DNA of 44,931 nucleotides from Peptococcaceae bacterium BRH_c23 (lineage in GTDB: Bacteria; Bacillota_B; Desulfitobacteriia; Desulfitobacteriales; Desulfitobacteriaceae). The stretch spans positions 1 through 44,931 of the forward strand of contig LADV01000328.1 in assembly GCA_000961805.1 (NCBI GenBank), read 5' to 3'. The notes below the pieces were generated by a model. The model was not told where the DNA came from. It made no database searches and was given only the letters and a program-made list of their open reading frames with translations. The translations under genes and the position numbers were made by a program. Below, in pieces: positions 1-8,189 of the stretch (positions within the stretch are counted from its first letter, which is position 1; each line of letters opens with the position of its first letter).

Positions 1-384
1 GTATTTAAAAGCATTGATAAAAACACCAATATGCCGACGAACTCCTCTATCTTAGGTGTTCTGCTAAGCGGTATGTGGCTGCTGTACTTCTTCGGTGCAA
101 ATCTAACAGCTGTCCCTTGGTTCGGTTCGTTTAGTTTTGATAGTTCTGAACTTCCGATTGTGAGCATCTATGCGATGTATATTCCTATTTTCGTTATGAT
201 GATGGTAAAAGAGAAGTCTCTAAACTTCGTTAAACGGTTCCTCATGCCGTCCCTTGCTATCTGTGCCTGTGTCTTCATGGTCGTTGCTGCATTCTATTCC
301 CATGGCAAGGCAGTCTTGTTCTACCTTGTTATTTTCAGCGTGATTATGGCAATTGGTATGCTAATGAATACCAAAAAGAAATAA
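1..384 (+). CDS. Amino-acid permease (APC family), C-terminal part
   Basis: The reading frame is open from the first base, so the gene begins upstream of the window. An internal ATG at 31 is not a convincing start, because the residues before it (VFKSIDKNTN) run straight into the conserved-looking NMPTNSSILGVLLSG. That stretch resembles the late cytoplasmic loop of APC-superfamily amino-acid permeases, where a DKKTNMPTNS-like segment precedes a transmembrane helix. Four hydrophobic segments follow, and the protein ends in a basic tail (NTKKK), as expected for the last helices of a 12-14 helix transporter. The substrate cannot be told from this part. Family assignment is from recall of the motif and the hydrophobic pattern. 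Confidence 0.6.
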   Translation, partial: VFKSIDKNTNMPTNSSILGVLLSGMWLLYFFGANLTAVPWFGSFSFDSSELPIVSIYAMYIPIFVMMMVKEKSLNFVKRFLMPSLAICACVFMVVAAFYSHGKAVLFYLVIFSVIMAIGMLMNTKKK

Positions 385-403
385 AATTCCTGACTTAAGG
401 ACT

Positions 404-553
404 ATAGCCGTAGCTGGCTATAGTATTGTACAAATCTATGTTTTAAATGAGGAAGGGCAGTATCATCAGGTAGAGGTATTGAAGGAAATAGGGATAGCTC
501 ATTCAGAGGTTTTGCAGGGCTTTTGTATGAATCTTGAAGAGTTATTTAAATGA
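404..553 (+). pseudogene. Uma2-family (DUF820) remnant, C-terminal end only
   Basis: A 49-codon open stretch has no start codon or ribosome binding site. It reads IVQIYVLNEEGQYHQVEV and ends HSEVLQGFCMNLEELFK. This pattern (I-V-x-V-Y-x-L near an E-G-x-Y, then a V-L-x-G-F-x-[IM]-x-L-x-x-L-F end) is typical of the C-terminus of Uma2-like putative endonucleases. The catalytic PD-(D/E)xK part is missing, so it is most likely a decayed remnant. It lies between the permease stop and the regulatory region of the first sdh operon. Confidence 0.45.
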
Positions 554-559
554 TGCCTA

Positions 560-649
560 AACGTTCTAAATATAAACAAACAGAGGGGATTGAACCGGAT
601 ATCACGTACAAAAAGTGAACAATTCTTGGATAACGTTCAAATATTAAAC
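560..649 (+). promoter_or_regulatory. Candidate activator sites (direct repeat) upstream of sigma-54 promoter
   Basis: Two similar 18-base elements, AACGTTCTAAATATAAAC (560-577) and AACGTTCAAATATTAAAC (632-649), lie in the same orientation about 130 and 60 bases upstream of the sigma-54 promoter at 691. They share AACGTTC, AAATAT and AAAC. Sigma-54 activators normally bind such distal enhancers, so these are candidates for the activator site. No dyad symmetry was seen within each copy, which leaves the assignment tentative. Confidence 0.35.
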
Positions 650-686
650 AGAAACACCTCTTTATTAGGGGTGTTTCTGTTTTTTT
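646..686 (+). terminator. Rho-independent terminator before the PrpD-sdh operon
   Basis: The arms AAACAGAAACACC (646-658) and GGTGTTTCTGTTT (670-682) are perfectly complementary around a short loop, and a T run (680-686) follows. It would stop transcripts coming from the permease/Uma2 side just before the sigma-54 promoter. Its left arm overlaps the second candidate activator repeat. Confidence 0.8.
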
Positions 687-690
687 GAGA

Positions 691-705
691 TGGCACAGAA
701 TTTGC
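691..705 (+). promoter_or_regulatory. Sigma-54 (-24/-12) promoter of the PrpD-sdh-acyl-CoA ligase operon
   Basis: TGGCACAGAATTTGC matches the RpoN consensus TGGCAC-N5-TTGC, with GG (692-693) and GC (704-705) separated by exactly ten bases. Transcription should begin near 717, upstream of the TTG start chosen for the first gene. The only ATG further upstream in that frame (690) overlaps this promoter and so cannot be the start. A sigma-54 activator is encoded at 18531. Confidence 0.8.
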
Positions 706-755
706 ATATTATATTTCTAAATAATAAGAAAATTCGCGAAAAGAGGGAGAGCAAA

Positions 756-2111
756 TTGGGTATTTCTCTGGAACTAGCACGATTTATTAAGCAACTTAAC
801 TTTGAATCTTTGCCGGATGAGGTGGTCTTGGCTACAAAGAATGCTTTTCTAGATTGGCTTGGTTCTGCGGCTGCCGGTGCCCAACGAGAGCCAGGACGTA
901 TCGTGTTATCGATAGTCGAGGAGCTAGGAGGGAAAGAAGAGGCAACCCTTATCAGCACAGGGGAGAAAACATCTTCCATCCTAGCGGCTATGGTCAATGG
1001 GGCAATTTCTCACATTGTGGAGTTAGACGATGTCCATAAGGCCTCGATTATTCATGCAGGAGCGCCTATCATTCCAGCGGCTCTAGCAGCAGTCGAGAAA
1101 ATTGGAGCGGGTGGTCGTGAACTGATTGAGGGGATCGTTGCTGGCTATGAGGTGGCTATTCGAATAGGGGAAGCAGTTACCCCTGCTCACTACTATTACT
1201 GGCATACTACAGCTACAGTGGGTACCTTTGGAGCTGCGGCAGCAGCAGGCAAGATATTAGGACTAAGCGAGGAACAATTGGTCCATACCTTAGGGACTGC
1301 AGGTACCCAGGCGGCAGGTTTATGGGAGTTTTTGGCGGATGGTGCTATGAGCAAACATCTTCACCCGGGTAAAGCAGCTCTGAATGGCCTTTTGGCAGCG
1401 CTGCTAGCTCGGCAAGGTTTTACTGGGGCAAGTCGGATTCTTGAAGGGGAAAAAGGGTTTGTTCGAGCCACAGCCAAGGAGTACGACCTCAGCAAAATAA
1501 CCAATGGTCTTGGGCAAAGCTATAAAATCGTCGAAAACTGTATTAAAATCCATGCCTCTTGTCGCCATACCCACCATGCTATTGACCTGGTTTTGGATCT
1601 GGTGAAAAAGCATGGCTTAACACCGGCACAAATTGCTAAGATCATCGTTAGGACTTATCCTATAGCCCTTGATCTAACCGGTAATTACCAGCCAGATACG
1701 TTATACGCCGCCAAATTCAGTTTACCATTCTGTGTCGCCCTTGCTGCTAAACAACGAAAAGCGGGCTTAAGAGATTTTAACGAACTTACCTTAGTCGACC
1801 CGTCGATTCGGACTCTGATGAGTCGTGTCGAGCTGATCGCTGATCAGGAGGTCACAGCACTTTATCCCGCTAAGTGGCCAGCGATCGTTGAAATTACAGA
1901 CTTGGCTGGACAGATTTACACTCAGCGCACAGATTACCCTGCCGGTGATCCGGAGAATCCCATCAGCCAAGCCGAATTAGAGCATAAATTCCGAGAACTG
2001 GCAAGTTCACACTTCGGAGTCCCACGAGTTGAAATGTTGGTGGCTGCAATCCGTCAATTAGAAGATATCACCAACCTCTCCGGCTTATTAGGCAAAGGAA
2101 AGGAGGATTAA
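756..2111 (+). CDS. MmgE/PrpD family protein (2-methylcitrate dehydratase-like)
   Basis: The 451-residue protein has the family blocks in order: an early DWLGSAAAGA, then SHIVELDDVHKASIIHAG followed by PAALA, a mid-protein KHLHPGKAALNGL, and HASCRHTHHAID in the second half. MmgE/PrpD members include 2-methylcitrate dehydratase and cis-aconitate decarboxylase, and many are uncharacterised; the substrate cannot be fixed from sequence. The TTG start at 756 follows AGAGGGAGA at a proper distance and lies downstream of the sigma-54 promoter, while an upstream in-frame ATG overlaps that promoter. It is the first gene of a tightly packed operon with sdhCAB: only one base separates it from sdhC. No methylcitrate synthase or lyase gene is nearby, so a complete methylcitrate cycle is not supported. 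A role in dehydrating or isomerising a di- or tricarboxylate is inferred. Confidence 0.85.
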   Translation: MGISLELARFIKQLNFESLPDEVVLATKNAFLDWLGSAAAGAQREPGRIVLSIVEELGGKEEATLISTGEKTSSILAAMVNGAISHIVELDDVHKASIIHAGAPIIPAALAAVEKIGAGGRELIEGIVAGYEVAIRIGEAVTPAHYYYWHTTATVGTFGAAAAAGKILGLSEEQLVHTLGTAGTQAAGLWEFLADGAMSKHLHPGKAALNGLLAALLARQGFTGASRILEGEKGFVRATAKEYDLSKITNGLGQSYKIVENCIKIHASCRHTHHAIDLVLDLVKKHGLTPAQIAKIIVRTYPIALDLTGNYQPDTLYAAKFSLPFCVALAAKQRKAGLRDFNELTLVDPSIRTLMSRVELIADQEVTALYPAKWPAIVEITDLAGQIYTQRTDYPAGDPENPISQAELEHKFRELASSHFGVPRVEMLVAAIRQLEDITNLSGLLGKGKED

Positions 2112-2112
2112 G

Positions 2113-2718
2113 GTGGCACATTCATTCTTCTGGCGTAAACTTCACTCCTTATCCGGGATAATCCCTCTGGGCATTTTTCTAATGGTCCATATGTTTATTA
2201 ATTCGCTGGCCACTTTAGGTCAAGGGGATTTTAACCGTGGGGTTTCTCTCTTGCACAGTATACCCTACTTGTGGTTCTTAGAGCTGGTTGTCATCTTTAT
2301 CCCAATTCTGTATCATGCGCTTTATGGAATATGGATTGTTTACCTAACCAGAAACAATCTTGAGAACTATCGCTATTTTCGCAACTGGCTATTTTACCTG
2401 CAAAGAGTATCGGCCCTCATTACTATGTTGTTTGTGACCTGGCATGTCGTCGTATTGCGCTTTTCGGAAGGTTTAATCAACCGTAACATGGACTTCGAGT
2501 TCGTGAGCACAGCCTTGAACCAACCTTTAATACTTATTCTTTACTTGTTTGGTCTGCTTGCTTCATTTGGCCATTTTGCCAACGGTTTGTGGTCATTTCT
2601 AGTATCCTGGGGGGTTACTGTGGGGGAACAGGCTCAAAGAACTGCGGCTTATGCATGCTTTGCGGTATTTGTAATTCTGACGGCTGTAGGGATTAATGCC
2701 CTGCTAGCCTTCATTTAG
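2113..2718 (+). CDS. sdhC: Succinate dehydrogenase/fumarate reductase cytochrome b subunit (copy 1)
   Basis: This 201-residue membrane anchor is of the Bacillus/epsilon-proteobacterial type, with about five hydrophobic helices in one polypeptide and no separate SdhD. The opening WRKLHSLSGIIPLGIFLMVH and the histidines in helices 2-4 (including YHALYG, TWHVVV, FGHFANGLW) fit axial ligands of two haems b. Such subunits anchor SdhAB and exchange electrons with menaquinone. The start is GTG at 2113, just after AAAGGAGG. The copy-2 protein at 20588 has the same length and many of the same landmarks, so the two are paralogues. The direction in vivo (fumarate reduction or succinate oxidation) cannot be told from sequence. 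Confidence 0.93.
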   Translation: MAHSFFWRKLHSLSGIIPLGIFLMVHMFINSLATLGQGDFNRGVSLLHSIPYLWFLELVVIFIPILYHALYGIWIVYLTRNNLENYRYFRNWLFYLQRVSALITMLFVTWHVVVLRFSEGLINRNMDFEFVSTALNQPLILILYLFGLLASFGHFANGLWSFLVSWGVTVGEQAQRTAAYACFAVFVILTAVGINALLAFI

Positions 2719-2731
2719 GGGAGGGTCGGAG

Positions 2732-4486
2732 ATGAGCGGAAAGGTAATTGTCATCGGGGGCGGCCTGGCCGGCCTAATGTCAGTGATCAAGCTAGCTGAG
2801 CGCGGTCAAAAAGTCGATCTATTTTCGTTGGTTCCCTGTAAACGTTCTCACTCAGTATGCGCTCAAGGGGGCATCAATGCTGCTGTCAACACAAAAGGAG
2901 AAGGAGACTCTACCTGGGAACATTTTGACGACACGATTTACGGTGGGGATTTCCTGGCTAACCAAACTCCGGTGAAAAATATGATCGAAGCTGCTCCGAG
3001 CATTATTTATTTAATGGATCGGATGGGGGTACAGTTTAACCGAACTCCGGAAGGATTTCTGGACGTGCGCCGCTTAGGCGGCGCCAAATACTCGCGTACT
3101 GTTTTTGCCGGGGCTACCACCGGTCAGCAATTGATCTACGCGCTGGATGAACAGGTCCGTCGCTATGAGGATGAAGGGTTGGTCACTCGCTATGAAGAGT
3201 GGGAATTGCTTTCCTTGGTACGTGATGAGGAAGGAACCTGCAGGGGAGCGGTGGTGCAGGATTTAAAAAGTCTGGAAATCCAAGCCTTTCCGGCGGATGC
3301 TGTGATTTTGGCCACAGGAGGTCCGGGCATGATTTATGTGCGCAGTACGAACTCAACCATTAATACGGGGTTTGCTGCCGCCACTGCCTATCTGCAAGGA
3401 GCAACTTATGCCAATGGGGAATTTGTTCAAATCCATCCTTCTGCCATTCCGGGGCGAGATAAATTGCGTTTAATGTCTGAATCCATCCGGGGAGATGGTG
3501 GGCGAGTCTGGGTCTATAAGGACGGAAAGCCTTGGTATTTCTTAGAGGATTGGTATCCGGCCTATGGGAACATGGTACCGCGAGATATTGCCACGCGGGC
3601 CATCTTTAAAGTCTGTGTGGACATGAAGCTGGGAGTGGAGGGAGAAAACAAAGTCTATCTGGATATTACGCATTTAGATCCCCATGAGATCGATCGCAAA
3701 CTAGCCGGGGTTGTGGACATTTACGAGAAGTTTATTGGAGATGATCCGCGTAAGGTACCGATGCAGACCTTTCCGGCGGTGCATTATTCAATGGGCGGGC
3801 TCTGGGTGGATTATAACCAAATGACCAACATACCGGGCTTATTTGCAGCGGGAGAGTGTGAGTATCAATACCATGGTGCCAATCGCTTAGGGGGCAACTC
3901 TTTAGTGGCTGCTTTATATGCCGGTATGGTCGTTGGGCCTAAGGCCTTTGAGTATAGCCAGGGACTTAAGCAACGTTACACTGACTTGCCGACAGCCCTT
4001 TTTGAAGGAGCCAAAGATCAAGAGATGGCTAAACAGAAGGCTTTGTTTGGGATGCAGGGTCAGGAAAATCCCTACAAATTGCATCAAGAACTTGGGGAGT
4101 GGATGGTGGACAATGTCACAGTCGTTCGCAATAACGACGGATTGTTAGCTACCGACCAAAAGATCCAAGAACTGATGGAACGATATAAAAATATTGGGGT
4201 AGGCAACGGTGCTGCCTGGGGTAACCAGATTGTTCCGTTTACGCGCCGCCTGTGGGGTATGCTTTCTTTAGCTCGGGTAATTACCCTAGGAGCCTATCAC
4301 CGCAACGAAAGTCGGGGTGCTCATTATAAACCGGATTATCCGGAGCGCGATGATGAAAATTGGCTTAAAACCACCAAAGCAGCCTGGACGGGGGATGGCC
4401 CAAGTTTTAGTTATGATCCTGTGGACATTAGCTTCATAAAACCACGCAAGCGACGCTACGATGTAGCGAAAGAGGTGATCGTGTAG
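2732..4486 (+). CDS. sdhA: Succinate dehydrogenase/fumarate reductase flavoprotein (copy 1)
   Basis: This 584-residue catalytic subunit interconverts succinate and fumarate. The N-terminal FAD-binding motif VIVIGGGLAGL is followed by RSHSVCAQGGINAA, in which His40 is the expected covalent FAD attachment residue. Substrate-site blocks include QIHPSAIPG, the HYSMGGLWVD segment and GECEYQYHGANRLGGNSL, and the C-terminal NESRGAHYKPDYPERDD is the typical capping end. Length and motifs match the Bacillus-type SdhA/FrdA. AGGGTCGGAG precedes the ATG, and the stop codon abuts sdhB. A second homologue at 21253 is very similar in all these blocks. Confidence 0.95.
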   Translation: MSGKVIVIGGGLAGLMSVIKLAERGQKVDLFSLVPCKRSHSVCAQGGINAAVNTKGEGDSTWEHFDDTIYGGDFLANQTPVKNMIEAAPSIIYLMDRMGVQFNRTPEGFLDVRRLGGAKYSRTVFAGATTGQQLIYALDEQVRRYEDEGLVTRYEEWELLSLVRDEEGTCRGAVVQDLKSLEIQAFPADAVILATGGPGMIYVRSTNSTINTGFAAATAYLQGATYANGEFVQIHPSAIPGRDKLRLMSESIRGDGGRVWVYKDGKPWYFLEDWYPAYGNMVPRDIATRAIFKVCVDMKLGVEGENKVYLDITHLDPHEIDRKLAGVVDIYEKFIGDDPRKVPMQTFPAVHYSMGGLWVDYNQMTNIPGLFAAGECEYQYHGANRLGGNSLVAALYAGMVVGPKAFEYSQGLKQRYTDLPTALFEGAKDQEMAKQKALFGMQGQENPYKLHQELGEWMVDNVTVVRNNDGLLATDQKIQELMERYKNIGVGNGAAWGNQIVPFTRRLWGMLSLARVITLGAYHRNESRGAHYKPDYPERDDENWLKTTKAAWTGDGPSFSYDPVDISFIKPRKRRYDVAKEVIV

Positions 4487-5242
4487 ATGTCTAAGGATAG
4501 GAAAGATATTAAATTAGTGATTAAACGTCAAGCCAATCCTCAGTCGAATCCCTACAACGAGGAATTTTTAATTCCTTATTTCCCGAAAATGAATGTGGTA
4601 GCAGCCTTGATGGAAATCCAGAAAAACCCGGTCAATGCCAAGGGCGAGGTCACAACCCCTGTGGCTTGGGAGTGTAACTGTCTTGAGGAAGTCTGTGGTG
4701 CCTGTACTATGGTGATCAATGGTCAAGCCCGTCAGGCCTGTTCCGCTTTAGTCGATCGGCTGACCCAACCCATTCATCTGGCTCCCCTCAGCAAGTTTCC
4801 GTTGGTTCAAGACCTTGTCGTGAATCGCCAGGTTATGTTTGATAACCTGCGCAAAGTAAAGGCTTGGATAGAGATTGATGGCACACATGACATGGGCCCT
4901 GGACCCAGGGTTTCTCCGCAGGTTCAGGAGCAGGCATATGCTCTTTCTAAATGTATGACTTGCGGTTGTTGTATGGAATCCTGCCCTAATGTCAACTCTA
5001 AATCGAAATTTATGGGTCCTGCGCCGATTGCCCAGGTAGATCTGATGAATTCTCATCCAACAGGAGCTTTGCAAAGAGAGAGGAGACTGGAGGCTTTGAT
5101 GAATGAAGGAGGGATTGCCGATTGTGGCAACGCTCAAAACTGTATTAAAGTCTGTCCAAAGGAAGTTCCTCTCACTCGGTCTATCGCTCGTCTCAACCGA
5201 GCTACCATGCTTTATGGGATCAAGGCTTGGCTTAATAAGTGA
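4487..5242 (+). CDS. sdhB: Succinate dehydrogenase/fumarate reductase iron-sulfur subunit (copy 1)
   Basis: The 251-residue protein carries the three usual clusters. The plant-type [2Fe-2S] site is in WECNCLEEVCGACTM (Cys65, Cys70, Cys73, with Cys85 downstream). Two further Cys groups, CMTCGCCMESCPN and CGNAQNCIKVCPKEVPL, together bind [4Fe-4S] and [3Fe-4S]. It passes electrons between SdhA and the haem/menaquinone subunit. The ATG directly follows the sdhA stop; a GAGGTGAT sequence inside the end of sdhA probably serves as ribosome binding site, implying translational coupling. It is the same length as copy 2 at 23004. Confidence 0.95.
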   Translation: MSKDRKDIKLVIKRQANPQSNPYNEEFLIPYFPKMNVVAALMEIQKNPVNAKGEVTTPVAWECNCLEEVCGACTMVINGQARQACSALVDRLTQPIHLAPLSKFPLVQDLVVNRQVMFDNLRKVKAWIEIDGTHDMGPGPRVSPQVQEQAYALSKCMTCGCCMESCPNVNSKSKFMGPAPIAQVDLMNSHPTGALQRERRLEALMNEGGIADCGNAQNCIKVCPKEVPLTRSIARLNRATMLYGIKAWLNK

Positions 5243-5304
5243 AGAACCAGAAGAAGAGGGAGTCATAAAAATTGGATAAGCATCCCTATGAAAGGACCGA
5301 TGGT

Positions 5305-6879
5305 ATGGAACTGCATCAATTTTCGACCGATGTTTTGATTATCGGTGGTGGTTTGGCAGGGTTAAGCGCTGCGGTAGAAGCTGCTGGCAAGGGACTAAAG
5401 GTTTCCTTGGTTAGTAAAGGAAAGGCTGGGCGTTCCGGAAACACTGTGCTGACTCAAAATAATATTTCCGTTGTCTGGGATGGCCTTCGAACAGATGATT
5501 CAGTCGAGAGATTTATTGAAGATACTCTGACTGGAGGGGGTAACCTCAATGATCGGGATTTAGTCCAAGCACTAGCCACTGAAGCGCTAGAGGCAATTAC
5601 TTGGTTGATGGAACAGGGTGTTCAGTTCCAAAAGGACAAGGATGATCTCCTGATTAAGGGTTCTCCGGGTCATTCTCGCTTTCGTATCGTTCGGGCAGTA
5701 GGGGTATCGAAATCGCCTCACACCATGGGACTGGGCTTATCTGTACCTTTAGCGGACAGGGCCAAAGCACTTGGCGTCGAGTTTATGGAGAATATAGTAA
5801 TTATCAGCTTATTACTGGATAGTGGTCGAGTATGCGGGGCTATTGGGTTGGACAAAAAGGAGGCAGCGGTTTGCATAGTACATGCTGGCTCAGTAGTCTT
5901 AGCAGGGGGAGGGGCTGGAGGTCTCTTCCAACTAAGTACGAATGCTCGAGATGTGTGTGGAGACAGTTACGCCCTCGGATATCAAGCAGGAGCAACTCTA
6001 CGAGACATGGAATTTATCCAGTTTCATCCTGCTGTCACAGTTGCCACTCCACGATTGGTAATCTCGACGTCACCTTTCGCGGATGGAGCTGTTCTGAGAA
6101 ATCGCCTTGGTGAAGCCTATATGGTGCGCTATTCTCCTCAAGCAGATATGGCAACAAGGGACGTCATGGCACGAGCGAACTTTAAGGAAATCGCTGAAGG
6201 ACGGGGTACAGATCGTGGCGGAGTCTATGTAGATTTTTCAGCGGTTCCCGTTGAAGTTATGACCAAAAATTATCAGGATATATGGACTGCTTTCCAAGGT
6301 GCAAAGATGATAGAAGTGGCACCCGCTCAGCATTTTATGCTCGGCGGGATTGTGATTGATCCACAATGCCGTAGTACGGTTCCTGGTTTATGGGTTTGCG
6401 GTGAAGCAGCCGGGGGTCTGCATGGAGCAAACCGGCTGGCGGGGAATGCCTTGACCGAAGCGGCTTTGTTTGGTCGGCGGGCCGGAAGGTGGGCGGCGGC
6501 TGAGTGCGTGCAGCCGAAATCAAGGGTTTTGAGTCGTCTCTTCATGGAGGAGTTTCTGGAAACTAGATTTGGGCAATGGGTTAGTACGGAGCTTTCCCTT
6601 AGTCTGGAAGTGTCTTCGTCATGGTCGGAAACCCAACAAGATTTGAAGTGTTCCATGGGGCTTTATGTAGGAGTTATTCGCTCTAAGAAAGGACTTCAGC
6701 AGGCCAAAGCGGATTTGTCAAATATCGCGGATCGCTTGAATTCCCAGCCGTTGCGAACCTATGGAGATTTGTTGCAGTATTGTCAGCAGAAAATGATGGT
6801 AATTACCTCGAACTTGATTGTTGATGCAGCTTGGCAAAGATCCACAAGTATAGGATCTCATTATCGTGAGGATCGGTAA
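5305..6879 (+). CDS. FAD-dependent fumarate reductase/aspartate oxidase-like flavoprotein
   Basis: A 524-residue protein of the SdhA/NadB superfamily: TDVLIIGGGLAGLSAAVEAA at the N-terminus, QFHPAVTVATPR, QHFMLGGIVID and GEAAGGLHGANRLAGNALTE in the middle, and an SIGSHYRED end. The His-containing flavinylation segment of SdhA is replaced by GRSGNTVLTQNN, so covalent FAD is not expected. It has no membrane or iron-sulfur part of its own. It could be a soluble fumarate or substituted-enoate reductase, or could borrow the neighbouring SdhBC; the true substrate is unknown. The start is uncertain: ATG 5305 has AAAGGA eight bases upstream and fits the family N-terminus, but TTG 5272 after AGAGGGAG would add 11 residues. 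Both lie within the operon. Confidence 0.8.
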   Translation: MELHQFSTDVLIIGGGLAGLSAAVEAAGKGLKVSLVSKGKAGRSGNTVLTQNNISVVWDGLRTDDSVERFIEDTLTGGGNLNDRDLVQALATEALEAITWLMEQGVQFQKDKDDLLIKGSPGHSRFRIVRAVGVSKSPHTMGLGLSVPLADRAKALGVEFMENIVIISLLLDSGRVCGAIGLDKKEAAVCIVHAGSVVLAGGGAGGLFQLSTNARDVCGDSYALGYQAGATLRDMEFIQFHPAVTVATPRLVISTSPFADGAVLRNRLGEAYMVRYSPQADMATRDVMARANFKEIAEGRGTDRGGVYVDFSAVPVEVMTKNYQDIWTAFQGAKMIEVAPAQHFMLGGIVIDPQCRSTVPGLWVCGEAAGGLHGANRLAGNALTEAALFGRRAGRWAAAECVQPKSRVLSRLFMEEFLETRFGQWVSTELSLSLEVSSSWSETQQDLKCSMGLYVGVIRSKKGLQQAKADLSNIADRLNSQPLRTYGDLLQYCQQKMMVITSNLIVDAAWQRSTSIGSHYREDR

Positions 6880-6962
6880 ACTTGTATGTATCTTGTATTG
6901 AAGGCGTATCAGCAATGGTCTAAGCGCTAAAACTATGAAAAAGATATTGGGGGGAATTATTT

Positions 6963-8189
6963 TTGGGTAAATTACTTGAAAATTATAGCAAGAAAATTAT
7001 CGCTGAGGCTCGTGTTTTAGTTCCTAGGAACGGCGTAGCCCGTAACCCGGAGGAAGCTGTAGAAAAGGCCGATCAGATCGGATATCCCGTCGTGTTAAAG
7101 GCCTTGGTTCCGGTAGGAAAGAGAGGTAAAGCAGGGGCTATTAAATTCGCTGACAACCCTGAGGAAGCGGCTTCGTTTACGCAAGAGCTCTTGGCGATGA
7201 CTGTCAGTCATTTCCCAGTGGACAAAGTCCTTGTCGAAGAAAAGCTAGCCATTGCCAAAGAATGGTATCTATCGATTGCTATTGATAAAAAGGCCCAAGC
7301 TCCAGTGATCATCGCCAGTCTTGATGGAGGAGTGGATGTTGAAACCTTAAGTAGGGAACATCCGGAAAAAGTGATCGCCCGTCATATTGATCCAATCTTT
7401 GGGATGCCTGATTATGAGGCTAAAGAGATTTGGGCTGATCTAGGTCTGAATGGAAAACCTCTGACCCTGGCGACTCAGACCTTGGTGCGTTTAGTGCGGG
7501 TTTTTTTAGAGAAGGATGCCTCAATTTTAGAGATCAATCCCTTAGTTCTCACGGAAGCCGGAGAGGTTATGGCAGCCGCTTCTGTGATGAGTATCGACGA
7601 TAGTGCCATGTATCGGCATCCGGAATTAGCGAGTATGGTCCAGTTGGGTAGTGAACGCACCTGGCGTCCCCAGACTGAACTGGAAAAGCAAATGGTCGAG
7701 GTTAATGAGGCAGATCCCTATCGGGGAACAGCACGTTACACGGAGATGGATGGCGGGGATATTGGCTTTTTATGTGGCGGTGGTGGAGGGAGCTTGCTCT
7801 CTTTTGATGCTCTCGTATCCTTTGGCGGAAAACCTGCTAATTATAGTGAAGTTGGAGGAAATCCCCCCGAACGGAAAGTCTATGGGATCACCAAAGGGAT
7901 ACTCTCCAAACCGGGGGTCCGTGGTTTGTTTGTAGCGCATAACATCACGAATAATACTCAGGTTGACGTCATGGCTAAAGGAGTGGTCCAGGCGTTACAG
8001 GATTTAGGTAAGGATCCGCATACTTTTCCTGTCGTTGTGCGGGAAGCCGGAGTGAATGACGAAGCTGCCAAAGAGATTTTTACGGCTGCAGGTATCGAGT
8101 ACTATGGAGATGAGGCTAGTATTACAGAAGCAGCTCAGCGTATGGTTGAACGAATTAAGGGTCTTGTGGCGACAGGAGGGGGGAACTAA
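6963..8189 (+). CDS. Acyl-CoA synthetase (NDP-forming) beta subunit, SucC/citryl-CoA-synthetase-like
   Basis: A 408-residue ATP-grasp subunit. The N-terminal half has the grasp fold features (YPVVLKALVPVGKRGKAG, LVEEKL) and the conserved ILEINPLVLT. The C-terminal domain differs from canonical SucC: in place of the usual VNGAGLAMATMD block it has LCGGGGGSLLSFDALV followed by FGGKPANYSEVGGNP. That resembles the GGGAS...ANYGEYSG region of ATP-citrate lyase and citryl-CoA synthetase. The enzyme should couple nucleotide hydrolysis to CoA-thioester formation with a di- or tricarboxylate, but succinate is not assured. The TTG start follows a GGGGGG-rich ribosome binding site. The next gene is its alpha subunit, with no gap between them. 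Confidence 0.85.
   Translation: MGKLLENYSKKIIAEARVLVPRNGVARNPEEAVEKADQIGYPVVLKALVPVGKRGKAGAIKFADNPEEAASFTQELLAMTVSHFPVDKVLVEEKLAIAKEWYLSIAIDKKAQAPVIIASLDGGVDVETLSREHPEKVIARHIDPIFGMPDYEAKEIWADLGLNGKPLTLATQTLVRLVRVFLEKDASILEINPLVLTEAGEVMAAASVMSIDDSAMYRHPELASMVQLGSERTWRPQTELEKQMVEVNEADPYRGTARYTEMDGGDIGFLCGGGGGSLLSFDALVSFGGKPANYSEVGGNPPERKVYGITKGILSKPGVRGLFVAHNITNNTQVDVMAKGVVQALQDLGKDPHTFPVVVREAGVNDEAAKEIFTAAGIEYYGDEASITEAAQRMVERIKGLVATGGGN

Noticed and set aside
690..755. An ATG at 690 as the start of the PrpD-like gene
   Set aside because: It overlaps the sigma-54 promoter (691-705) and would be upstream of the transcription start; TTG 756 has a proper ribosome binding site.
4748..5266. 172-codon minus-strand frame inside sdhB
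   Set aside because: It is an antisense shadow of a strongly conserved iron-sulfur gene with no ribosome binding site or recognisable product.
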